Position numbers and translations under genes: made by a program
Shown here: positions 48,334-58,921 of the stretch, one piece after another
Layout: each line of letters opens with the position of its first letter
How positions within the stretch are numbered: position 1 is the first letter of the stretch
Assembly: GCA_013433145.1 (NCBI GenBank)
Contig: CM024170.1
Location: 5,998,366 to 6,062,365, forward strand
Source: Ascaris suum
Lineage: Eukaryota > Nematoda > Chromadorea > Rhabditida > Ascarididae
Reading direction: 5' to 3'
Length of the DNA stretch: 64,000 bases
Notes under the pieces: model-generated
Told to the model about the DNA's origin: nothing
What the model saw: only the letters and a program-made list of their open reading frames with translations
Databases searched by the model: none

Positions 48334-50232
48334 GGAATTTTTTCACTGCCAGCACTAGCCATAGGGCATTTTATACATATATATTTGATTTTCTTTTTCG
48401 AAGTTTACAAGAAATAGTTCAACTTAACATCGACTAAGATGTGGTCGACATTTCTTACATAGAATAAAAGAGATACTCTGATCATACGGCACACCTCAAC
48501 GCTTGCATCACCTTATGCATCTTCCGCAAAAACTGATGGACGTCGCGATTCGGTGACTTTTGCAGAAAAATGCGTAGCAGCGCAGTGACTGAACAATTTG
48601 AATTCGAAATATGCTGAATGAAGTTGTTTTTCAATTCGCAAAGATTTATGCAGATTTAATTTGAGAAGTCGATTTGACGTCTCATTCGCTTCACTTCTCA
48701 GTCAAATTTTTCGCATTCTTTGCAGTCTTGCACGCTAGCAGGGTTTGCTTTAAAGGAGCATCGCACATACTAGCAACTTTTAGTCTACTTCCATTGATGA
48801 GAGAAATCACGCGCTAGTTTATTCAAAGTTAGAGCTCTCATGTGATGCATCCACTTTCGTTCTCACTTTTTTGGGCTTCTGACTTTTCTGAAGTGCGAAT
48901 TGTTTCCTTCTTGCTGACTTCATTTCAAGGAAAAAAAAACCACTGCTCACAAAACATCAGCAAATGCCGCGCTTCCGTAAGCATGAACGATGAAATTAGC
49001 GTTTGTATTTTAGAATGAGTAGCATTCCATGAATGATGACTAGGTTCGTGGATTAGACGAACAACGCAGAAAGTGGCTGGTGGGATTATCCATGGTTTAT
49101 ATTTGTTTGCTGTGATTGGCTTTCTTTGTAAATGTCGTTTGATTGATGATGTTGCATGTGTTGCGAGCAGTTAATGCGTATATTTTAAGCGAGTGAGTCT
49201 GCTGTTTTCTTTTTTTTTGCGGCTGATTAATTGTTCAAGTAGGGAGGACGATGGAAAAATGTTTTTTACTGGTACAAGCAATTTTCTTGTGAATATTATT
49301 TTCACTTCGTTATTTCATTGAAAGTGATTTTTAAAAGTCTCAAAGAGTCTATTTTTCCGGAGGGGTAGTTCTCACGTTGCTCGGAAGTATTGAAAATGAT
49401 GTTCACTTTGCAAAAAATAAAGAATGTAGTAAAACCTAGTGAATTGCCTTAGCCCACACGACTTTGCCAATTTGCTGAAGCCTTTTTTACATCACTGTTC
49501 AGTGGTGCTAAGCAAGGAGTAAAGCAAAATTCAGCAACAATCCCATAATGAAAGGGATTTCGGATTCAAGTTTCTTCAGGGAAATTTGGCTTTAAGCGAT
49601 AATGGTTCTCTTATCAAGTGAAAACAGCTCTTCTGCATGGAGGTTCAGAAAGTTTAATTTAAATTACCTGTTGATTTAAATGTCGATCTTGAATGGATTG
49701 TCAATAGAAATTAAAAATTTATTGATGCATTTACGACGTCGATGAGTTCGCTAAGAAAAGAGATTTTTTGATGCATAAACAAGCACTGGAACAAATCTCC
49801 TATGCATTTACAAAAGAACACATTGCAGCTCGGTGCAAAGTATAGTGATTTGGTGTACCATAATATCGTCTTTACTACGTACGGTCGGCAGTGAATCTTC
49901 AAAGCATCACCTGTGGCACATTATTAAGGTTTTCGTTGAGAAGAGGCGAACGAAAGTTTCAAATATTGGGATAAAGTTTTCGAAAAAATCGAGCAGAGAA
50001 TAATTTCGAACCGGATGGCTATGAAATTAATAAAAACAGCATACTAATTTTTGATAGGTGTTGAAACGAGCTGAAAATGCTTTCAACCCGTAAATTGTTT
50101 TGCCTATTTGAAAAAGTCGTTTCTTTAACCTCATAAGCCTCTCCCTTGTGTGTCCCATCCTCCTCCACTCGGTTGTTGTCGTGCTGTTGCTAGATGGTCT
50201 GCAGCGAATCTTCAAATGTTATCTTCGTGAAA
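48334..50232. other. 5' flank of UBL3, no gene recognised
   Basis: No gene is seen. An open frame in register with the UBL3 start runs from an ATG at 50148, but the TTTCAG at 50238 and the composition make that part an outron or 5' UTR rather than coding. Confidence 0.5.
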
Positions 50233-50238
50233 TTTCAG
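50233..50238 (+). promoter_or_regulatory. probable trans-splice acceptor of UBL3
   Basis: TTTCAG ends 17 nt before the UBL3 ATG at 50256. As in RPT6, no upstream exon is needed, so spliced-leader addition here is the simplest explanation in a nematode. It is an inference, since a 5' UTR intron would look alike. Confidence 0.45.
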
Positions 50239-50255
50239 GGTTGGGGGAATGCGAC

Positions 50256-50324
50256 ATGGCGACTCAGTCGCCATCGTCTTCTGCCTCGAAAGCCGAACTC
50301 GACTCTGCTTCCTCGCCCGATAAT
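50256..50324 (+). CDS. ubl3: UBL3 exon 1 (start)
   Basis: This exon encodes residues 1-23, a Ser/Ala-rich leader beginning MATQSPSSSASKAELDSASS, after the acceptor at 50238. The donor is GATAAT|GTGCGT, phase 0, matching exon 2. The leader of UBL3 is not conserved, so this exon is supported by position, phase and composition rather than by homology. Confidence 0.72.
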
Positions 50325-53300
50325 GTGCGTTTTTTTATTCATGGATACTTTATGAATGTTGCTGCATTCAGAAATAAAGTTTATTGCTCTTCACTCATTC
50401 CTATCGACCAAACGTTACAGAATGATGGAGCATATCAATTTTGAGCTTCAATTAGGGAGTTTGAATGGTTTAATTGCTGTTAGAAAGTATAGCATCTGTG
50501 AAGTCAGGGCGCCTTGGCTAAGATTATCGAACTCTTTAAACTTCGTTTCGGCAAAAGTCCAGTGAATAAAGTCTCCAGCGGTGATGCCCACCGGGATAGA
50601 GAGAAACCCTGGCAGAGGTCATACTTTGCTAATTGAGGAAGGAAAACTCGAACTGCTAGAATGATAATCAGAGAATTAGAATATTCGATCTGTTGGGTTC
50701 GATGGTCGAAATGTCGGGTAAGAAATAATGGCTGCATAAGTGTTAAATGGTGCCTACTGTTACTTTCCCGTTTAAATAATTTGATCGCACTATTTTGTGG
50801 AAAGTATCACATCATTTAAAAGTTTCTGGAAATCCATATGAGGGGTTTTCTTCGAAGTTGTTCAATAGCTTGTTTTGTATTGGCACATTGATTATCATAA
50901 GCGTTGAGGTTATCGGACCATAATAATTTAGAATTTTTAGTGATTATGTGTGTGGAAGTAGTTCTGTTCGATTATCATTCGTACACTGATATTCACCTCA
51001 ATGAGGTTGCCCCTTCCATATGTGCAGCTGAAGTCTTTTGTTCATTTGTCAATGCTCTTTTTTTTCTTTCTTTATCGAGCTTTTTTTCTTTTATTCTGCG
51101 TTAATATTGGATTATTAACTGCAGTAGCAGAATTATTTAGTCGCTTCTCATTTAAGATAAGGGAAGAACAGAGCCATATCACGCTATAATGAGGTTTTCT
51201 TGAAGAGATTCCACAATCTGAGCTATGGAGGAGCAGTTGCTTCAACGCCGGATTCCGGAAGTAGTGAAGAGGCATTGAGATTACTGCTAATAAACTGAAA
51301 GTTTCCATAAAAATCGTTGACCAAATATTCTCCTTCTTCTCTCCCCCCCCCCCCCCCTGTCTCTCCCTGAAAAGTCGGTAGCCTCTGGTTCGTGATTGGG
51401 TCCTCCTCTGCCACTTTGTCCTTTCGCTTATCATGTAGCCAACATGCCCTCTGTCCATTTGAAAGGCACTCCGGAGCATTTTTTGCCACTATGTGAGCGG
51501 TGTGGTGGTTTTTTGATCGAACTTGAAGGTTGCAGGTATTTGGCTGTTTGTTGCGAAGTGGTATGGCACATTGTAAGGTAGTCTGTATAATTAATACTGC
51601 GGATGCAGTCACTGCTATTAGAATTCAACGCCATCCATATGGCAGTTTTTTGTCGCGTCGCTTATTGCACCAGCAGAATTATTGAATTTACACCCGCTGA
51701 GGTTTATCCTGAGAAGTTGCTTTTTAAAAGTTCGCTATTATGAAAGATTAGTCCTTAAAGTTCATGGAAGAAAATTGTTTTTAAAATTTTCAAAATTCTG
51801 CTATTATTGAAGAAAACCGATTTTCAGGTAGAATGGAGGGAATGAAAGGGAACGGAACCAGAAGAATCTTCTCTTCCTTTCTCGTGTCCCGGTGCTGACT
51901 AAAGTCATCCACTGATACTTTCAAATGATCTTTGACCAAATTTTTCTTCAGCGACGGCTAACTAAAGTCATTCAAAACGAATAACTGTTTCTACCTTTGC
52001 ATCTGACTTGCTCATATTGAGATTCTAATGGAAACTTTTATTAAACCCTTTGCTCCGAAGACGTAAATCTCTTTCATATTCTTTGAGGTCATATTTTCGA
52101 AAGCTTTTTTACTGATGTGCTATGGTCGTCATGATTTGGGCGACTCGAACCATATACGTACCTCATCATAGAAGTTCTACTAACCACTTCCCCTCAGATC
52201 GGCTGGGCAGTGCATCGTCCATAAGTGGATGAGGGTCGCTTTATTGCCTCTAAGTTGTGCCGCAAGACTGCGAATTCTCGGCTGAGAAAGGCATGCGGAC
52301 GCATGATAGTAAACACTAGTATCTAAGCAGGAAATGATGAACACATCTCACAGTCACTACACAGAAATGCATGATTTATTTTAATGTAAAATTCCTCTTC
52401 GCTTGCAGATTAATTTGCGTCTAATATTGGTGAGCGGAAAAACGAAGGAATTTTTATTCGCATCGAATGTATCTGCACAAGAAATAACGCAATTCGTCTT
52501 CGATAATTGGCCTCAAGGTGATTTTGTCCGAGTCAATTTCTTTCATGCGAATTAAGTCGATTTTTTCTCGATTTGGATCGACTTTTTATCTAATCCAGTT
52601 TTCATCTATGCTCGTTTTTCGTCAGAACGTTTTAAGTACTTGATGAAAAAAGTGATTTTTGACTAGCTGTTGGGAAGCTGTGCAAGGGGATTCTAGAACG
52701 GGAGAGTGAAGACGTTTTAGTTTCTGTCTTTCTTCCGAGATGTTTGGTTTCACTTGACGGCATCATTTAATGCGGTGTTTCATTATCATATCTTCCTCCA
52801 CGTCTCCCTTCCTCCCCCAGTTGATGCATCTTTTATCATAGTTTAGTAGATATCTAACGCTTTTGTTGATTGAATTACTAATAGCTTTCAGATGTCTCTA
52901 GTAGTTTGCTGCCTTTGACCGTTGTTGGTAAGCAAAGGTTCCATTATTTTTGATAGTAGAGATGGGCACCGATTTGAGTCATAACAATCAAAATCGACCA
53001 GTGGTTTTTATCGCATTAGCGGCGTTAATGTTGCATTCTTTGTCAAAACTAGTTAACGCTTTAAAAAAACCGGCCAGCTGCGCCATAATAGCGAATTGAC
53101 TATGATTTTTCGCCTGTCTTCGCAGATTGGCGGAACACCTGTTCTTATTCTCGACTGGTGCGCTAAACCTCGCTTTGTGACACCATGGGGAAAGGTTGTA
53201 CTTAAAAAAGCGAAACCTTCATTTTACTTGCTGAAGTGTTTTCGAAAGATGTAGGCGATCGCGAAAGAGATTTGAAAACTACAAAATGGAAGGGGCATCA

Positions 53301-56300
53301 TAACACGAAAAAAATTGTCGACAGGGTAAAACGAGTTTAGTTCCCATTAGATAGGTAGTGGGATGGCTACGGCGTCGAGATTTTCTTTGTGGAATCTATC
53401 TCAATTTTCTCTCTCATTTTCTCTGTTGTTGTTTCCCATTCATTGCTGATCTAATTGTACCATCACGTCTAATTACTGCGTTATAAATTATCACAGAAAG
53501 GCATATATTTGCTTTCGTATCATCGTTTTCTCGAAATATGATTGTTTAAGGTGCCACTACGAGAAATACGCTTAATCAAACCCATCTTTGTTATTATACG
53601 GAAGTAAGTAAATTTGAAGTGTACGATTCGACAAATTGAAGTGATTTGTGGCATTGGAAAGCACATATTCAAGATCTAAATTATGTTGGCCATGCCTTTT
53701 GCTATGTGCTTTGAGGCAGACACTCCTTCTGCGGCTTAAATTTCCCAAGTGAAATGCATTAGCAGTATGAGTCACGCAAACGTGACTTTTTTCACTAATG
53801 CGAAATCTCGTTCAACTATGGTCCAAAATATTCTTGTTCAAGCATGGGCGGAGAGTCTTCTGCTTTAGAAAACTAAGTGATTCTTATAGTTCACTGGATG
53901 TGTTATGAAACTCGGGCTTTATGCTGAAAGACAGTAGAAGGAAAGGCCAAGTTGTTAAAAACACCACTAGCTAGCTTGACAAATCCATCAGTTCCGTTCT
54001 GACTCTTGCCCTTTCCATCTCACCTTTCTCCATGCAAGAAGTCGTCCTTTGCAAAATGAGCGGCTGAAAACAGTGGTTTTTGCATATGGAGAGTGGTGTA
54101 TTTAGGGCGCTGAATACTGTAACGCATATGAGATAAGCCATTTTTAGAGATCTGTTCCAAGCGTTTAAGTATTTTAGGTTCATCTTAATTTACGTCTCGT
54201 TTAATATTCATTTGACTGATTTTAGAAGGCTGTCATGATCGCAGTATTTTGCTTGTAATAAATATTGGGAAAAATGGACTCAGTATTTTGTTCCGTTATC
54301 TCGCTCGTCTTCTCGCTAAATTTTAGAGCGAGAGATCCTTTACTTCTAGCGATTAACAGCTTGATATGTTTTCCTTTCTAAACCTTGAAATATATTGCGC
54401 GCTTTGTGCAGTTTAGGTCAGAGTGAGACTGCAGTTGTTAGGGTCTCCTTATAAGCAATTGCCATTAGACGTTTCTTTTGTTGCTAGCCAGTGACCTCTT
54501 GGTTTCATCCAGATTATTTGATCTGTTTGTATATGGAGTTTATACAAACATGGAGTTTATACAAACATTTTAAATCGCATTTTTCCGGTCATTTTCTTAT
54601 TTCTTTGCCAGGCCAATTGATTAAAATTTGTACTTAGAGAGTATACGTCAGAGAAACTGTCATATGCGCGCTTTTAATATTTCCTCCTATTGAATCGTCG
54701 ACTTGAATGAATATTCCGCACAAAAATATAAAAATACCACTTGCATTTTTTCTTAGGTAACTTGTTGCAAAGTAACATCAGTTGGGCAGTAATCGATGGA
54801 TTGGAGCAAGGGTATTGACTAACAGATCCTATGGCACTTATAAATTTATTAACTCATGCAAGAGATAATCAAGAAGAACACCGAAAATGAGATAGGTGAT
54901 CAGTTATACCTGTCGAATTCCCTCGTCGTACCGTTTTGATTGAGAATTCGAAATTGGGTTTCAGAAACAGGATTGTGAACATGCACATATAATGCCGCCA
55001 TAATGCACTCTTATAAACGTCGCTATATTGCCACATCGTTTGTAAACTATGGAGTGGTTTTAAAAAATAAAGCGGGAATTTTCTGAGTGTTGTTTTCCGG
55101 AGTCAGGTAACGTCCATAATTTTTAGCTGTTCATCATTAATTTGAAACAATTGTTACGTATCGCTCCTCGTAATTTTTGTTCGTGGATGAGCTAATTATT
55201 AGAACTTTTTGCAGTGATGGATTGATTTATGACTTAGGTGGGACAATTGTTAACTGGAGTTTTTCACAAATGTCTTGACTATTACTGTTGGAAGACGGTA
55301 TTTTAAAGAGGCATGAAATATTGCTGCGTAATGATTATAACATAGCGATTTTTTTTTTTTTTTGCGTAACGTTAGCAAGTGCATCAAAAGAGGCAGTATT
55401 ATGCGTTCGTCGGTCGTCGGTTTGAAATTTGGTGCCATCGGAATAGGCAAGGGAAAGGGGTAATTACATTGGCGTTTGCTGCTTAAAGTGTTATTACCAA
55501 CTGCTGAAGATCTTTCAAACTGCGGTTATTCACTTCCTGCAATTAATCCTTTTTGGAGATGTTGACTTGAAATTAAAAGTATTGGAAAACTACAGATCTG
55601 GCATATTCAACAAGATGCGGTTTGTTACTGGAGTTGATGCTGAGGACACACTTTTGTGCAATTTTTAATGAGATTGTCTTTATTCATGAACGGAATGGGA
55701 GATGGTGGACGTGGGAACTTGAGAAATATGATAGCTGCACGAAAATTCGTTCGAAATGAGAAGGGAAGGGAGTTGTAGGTAAATGTGATTTTTTGCCGGA
55801 AGTCGTTGCCTGTGCCCCCATTCTAAAGACTTTCAAAAAAATCGGGTGGTTTCATCTGAATGCGTTGTTTCAAATGTCAAATAAATAAACTCGGCTGGCG
55901 GTTGATATTGTTTTCTCATTCTGCATTCTATTGACCTTTATGATTCCGTTAAGTTTTAACATTCGATTGAGTTTATTGTTGTCTAGTTTTGTTCCGCCGA
56001 GTAGTTTCAACTTCGGAACCACTCAAGTTAGAGTCAAGAAATCCATTGGGTATAATGCATGCTGTTGGATGATCCTCTCTATCAGCTTGATTCAGCAGTT
56101 CCATAAACACTTATAGGCAGTCGAAGTCAAAGATTTGTATTTTTTTAAAACAAACTTGTTATATTTCATAACGTTCCGGTCGCAAAAGAAAGCAATTCTT
56201 TTTTCGAGAGTTTTTATGAGCGGTTGGATCAATTATAGTATAAGTGCAGAGTTCCATTATGCCTCGTCGTTTATCGATAAGTTGTTGGGATGATTGGTTT

Positions 56301-58921
56301 GATGAGCGAATGCGAAAGCGTATTTCGTGCCAGCTCCTCTGGTGCATTATTTGGCTTATTTAAACTAGGTATTAGGAGAACGTTAATGAAGTTTCGTGTT
56401 TGTAGAATGGGAAGAAGAGAGAGTGGGATCGTCATCATTGTTGAAGCTGATATATCATGGTCGATTTCTACATGGTAGTGTCACCTTAAGCGCACTCTCG
56501 CTACCGGCTGGCAAGACAACCGTTATGCATTTGGTCACACGAGAGAACCTGCCCGAACCGAATTCCGGCGGTTCGTTATTCCAGTTTCATCCACCTTTGC
56601 TTGTTTGATTAGTACTGACGATTAGCGCCACATTTCCTTCTATGGAAGGCCTTAGTCTTCCATTTTTATCAATTTTTAGAAGATGTTTTCTATGTTTCAC
56701 GCTTTCGAGATGAGATTCTTTTCTTGAAGAGCGTTGTTCTGTTCATATGAAGAAATACAAACTGCTGAAGCAAACTGGTGCTTGCTTCCTCTCATTCCTT
56801 TTAACTTTGCTTCTTTCATTCATCAAAGAAAGGATTTTTTCGACGCTTAGAGTCACATTCAGTTCTTCGGGATGAACTTGAAGTGTTCCCATGCGAAGGA
56901 GTTTTTCGATGTAATGAAAAATCGATTTTGCAACAGTTTATGGTGACTAAGAGGTGCAATTGGAAAATGCGGTCATTGAGCTTTTAAAGATGAATTCGAC
57001 GACTGTTGGTCCACCAAAAACTGATAACTTAGTCATAGCAAATTCTGACGAATGATAATTCCACTGCTGTTAGTTGTGGAGAGATGGTACCTTCCCTCCC
57101 CTCTCTCTCTCTGTGTGACTTCTAGTGTATTTGATCTGCTTGCGTATATATAATGTAGTACAAAATACCATGCTAGAACATCAGTTTCCAATTAAATTAC
57201 AATTAAATTTTAGCAACACTGAGGGATGTCAGAAAACTCACGCACATTTCACAATAGTCGAGCCATCAAAAAACTTTTCTTTATAGATGTGTGGAAACAG
57301 CAGTTCCATTTTCTTTAAAAGAGGGCCATTTTATTGTTTTTCTAGCATGTAAAATAGGCGTCAGATGAGCGAAGTGTAAAATTACACATAGTGCCAAGTC
57401 GTCTGGCACGGTTCTCTGCTTGTTGCAGTGACTGAACCGTTCGCTCGTGTGTTTTTCACCTTTGCAGACAATTCCTTACCCATTAATCGTTAATCTTTGT
57501 GATAGTCAGTTTGATTGTCGATGCTTTTCATTATAAATTCAGTGGGGATTTGTATTAATATCGTTTGTCGATTAATGAAGAAGCATCGGTCAGTCTGTAT
57601 GGTTGAATGGCCGGTAGGAAGATGTGATCTCCGTAGAAACACACTAAGCTGCGAAAAGCACACGAAAAACATCCAGATTTGCTGATACTGCGGCCATTAA
57701 AGTTGGTTGTTCGTTGTTTTGGTCACAAGTTTTATTGCCCTTAACTGATTCGACTGTGCTAAGTATGTGGCTAAGATTTCATGGTTACGAATATTACGAG
57801 TGTAATTAACGGGCGTAGTTGGTGACTAAATTAATATGCATCCATTTGAATGCATGATATGAGCATAAAGCTTTTAATTTCTGTCGAAATTTTAGGTAGC
57901 ATATTCAAATATTTCAGCTATTTTGTGGCATTTTATAGCTCTGAATCGCATCAGTCACTTCAAAAATAATATTCGCACGTGAGTTCTTGCTTCCGCGCTG
58001 ATACATTTGAGTACGAACAGTAGTTGTTGACGTCCGTGATTTCATTGGAGAGTTGATGTGAGTAAAGTTTGTCGATATGGAAAGGTTTCCACTTATTTTA
58101 CAACGAAATCAATATGCAGCTCTGATTTTTGATCGAGTTTTGAAATATTGCAGTGAGTTTAGTGAATTACATTTTTATGTACTGAATCAATTTCATGTAA
58201 ATTTATTATCGCACCTCCTGTATTTCTTTTCCTGTGCTTAGCACGTTTTAGCTTGAGATCCGCTGCAAAACGTCGGGTAAAGTTCATAGGATATCAGCGA
58301 TGTTAGCCTTTGTAATTTTTGCTGCAAATAAAGATAGCAGGCTTGGTTTTCATAAGTGGCATTGGCTTTGGATTCGACGCTGTATGAAACCGGACAGTAA
58401 TTCTTCGTCATGCGCTCCACTCCCTTTTGTTAGGATTCAAAAAATCAGCATTGTAGCTTTTGACCGCATCGCGTTGTGATCTTCATAGGCTTTTCGTTCA
58501 GTTGAACCTCTCTATTTTTATGCAGGTGTTTCGAATTTCGCCTCTTTTATAGAAATAATCATTGCTGTGGTGGTGTGCAGATCACACTTGAAGGCTCTTC
58601 TTCGTTCCCGGACGCAGATAGGTTTGAAGACTTTCACGATTCGAGAGAAAATTCAGAGAAGAGTTTATTCCAAAATAAAGAATGGGCCTAATCGAGAAAT
58701 AAAAGCTTCTAAGAAGTTGAGGTCTCGGAATACAGCACATAAAGGTATGGATCGATTTGGAGTGGGGAGGAGGTACTTATTTATCAAACAAATCTTGATG
58801 TAAGGAAGTTGCATCAATATGTGGCATGTTATACATTGTGTCGATGATAGCAAAGTTGTAAGTTTCAGATAATCTCAAGAAGGCCAAAAGAAGTGCGTGT
58901 TGCCGCTGTTGCCTTTCATAG
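50256..58921 (+). CDS. ubl3: ubiquitin-like protein 3 (UBL3/MUB, prenylated)
   Basis: UBL3 is a ubiquitin-fold protein anchored to membranes by a C-terminal lipid. In plants the MUB relatives recruit E2 enzymes to the plasma membrane, and in mammals UBL3 is reported to direct proteins into small extracellular vesicles; it lacks the Gly-Gly tail and is not conjugated. Four exons (50256-50324, 52409-52517, 56406-56570, 58869-58921) join in phase to 396 nt, 131 residues, against 117 in human as I recall. Diagnostic segments are INLRLILVSGKTKEFLF (24-40), DNWP (55-58), WEEE (61-64), LIYHGRFLHG (74-83), and GKTTVMHLVTRENLPEPNS (95-113). The tail is basic then KRSACCRCCLS, giving CaaX box CCLS with further cysteines (125, 126) suited to palmitoylation. 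The first 23 residues are Ser-rich and longer than in vertebrates. Identification of exons 2-3 is certain; exon 1 and the tail exon rest on phase and motif. Confidence 0.93.
50325..52408 (+). other. UBL3 intron 1
   Basis: This 2084-nt GT-AG intron ends in CGCTTGCAG. It contains a C15 tract at 51343-51357. The open frames here, including a 135-codon minus-strand frame at 51072-51479 that runs through the C tract, look spurious. Confidence 0.8.
51343..51357. repeat. poly-C tract (C15)
   Basis: This is a run of 15 C on the + strand inside UBL3 intron 1, preceded by a pyrimidine-rich stretch. It explains the poly-Gly run in two overlapping minus-strand frames. Confidence 0.95.
52409..52517 (+). 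CDS. ubl3: UBL3 exon 2
   Basis: This exon encodes residues 24-59 plus one base of E60. It begins INLRLILVSGKTKEFLFASN, the first beta hairpin of the ubiquitin fold and the signature of UBL3, and ends FVFDNWPQ. The frame is closed by stops soon after the exon, so splicing at CAAG|GTGATT is required. Confidence 0.96.
52518..56405 (+). other. UBL3 intron 2
   Basis: This 3888-nt GT-AG intron is the longest confirmed in the window and ends in GTTTGTAG. It contains a 17-bp tandem duplication at 54533-54566 and a T-run near 55350. No nested gene was recognised. Confidence 0.85.
54533..54566. repeat. 17-bp tandem duplication with inverted arms
   Basis: ATGGAGTTTATACAAAC is repeated twice without a gap. 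The first copy also pairs with the preceding GTTTGTATA (54526-54534), giving a 9-bp inverted repeat. The perfect identity suggests a recent duplication by slippage at a hairpin. Confidence 0.9.
56406..56570 (+). CDS. ubl3: UBL3 exon 3
   Basis: This exon runs from the end of codon 60 to residue 114 plus one base of D115. It carries WEEERVGSSSLLKLIYHGRF, LHGSVTLSALSLPAGKTTVM and HLVTRENLPEPNSG, which cover the rest of the ubiquitin fold and are very close to vertebrate UBL3. The donor is GGCG|GTTCGT, phase 1. Confidence 0.96.
56571..58868 (+). other. UBL3 intron 3
   Basis: This 2298-nt GT-AG intron ends in AAGTTTCAG. Near its 3' end, a segment after GTGTGCAG (58581 on) is open as an acidic frame beginning ITLEGSSSFPDADRFEDF, and as a basic frame; neither continues UBL3 in phase, so I leave it as intron. 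Confidence 0.8.
58869..58921 (+). CDS. ubl3: UBL3 exon 4 (lipid-anchor tail)
   Basis: This exon encodes the end of codon 115 to residue 131, NLKKAKRSACCRCCLS, then TAG at 58919-58921. The basic stretch and cysteine cluster ending in a CaaX box are exactly what UBL3 requires at this point, and the phase fits. The terminal residue is Ser (farnesyl type by the usual CaaX rules), unlike the human CVIL. Confidence 0.87.

Noticed and set aside
50148..50255. Longer UBL3 N-terminus from the in-frame ATG at 50148
   Set aside because: The segment crosses a strong TTTCAG acceptor at 50238 and has no counterpart in UBL3 proteins.
58581..58694. Alternative last exon for UBL3 (frame ITLEGSSSFPDADRFEDF...)
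   Set aside because: Joining from exon 3 (phase 1) gives a stop after three codons; the true tail with CaaX box is in phase at 58869.
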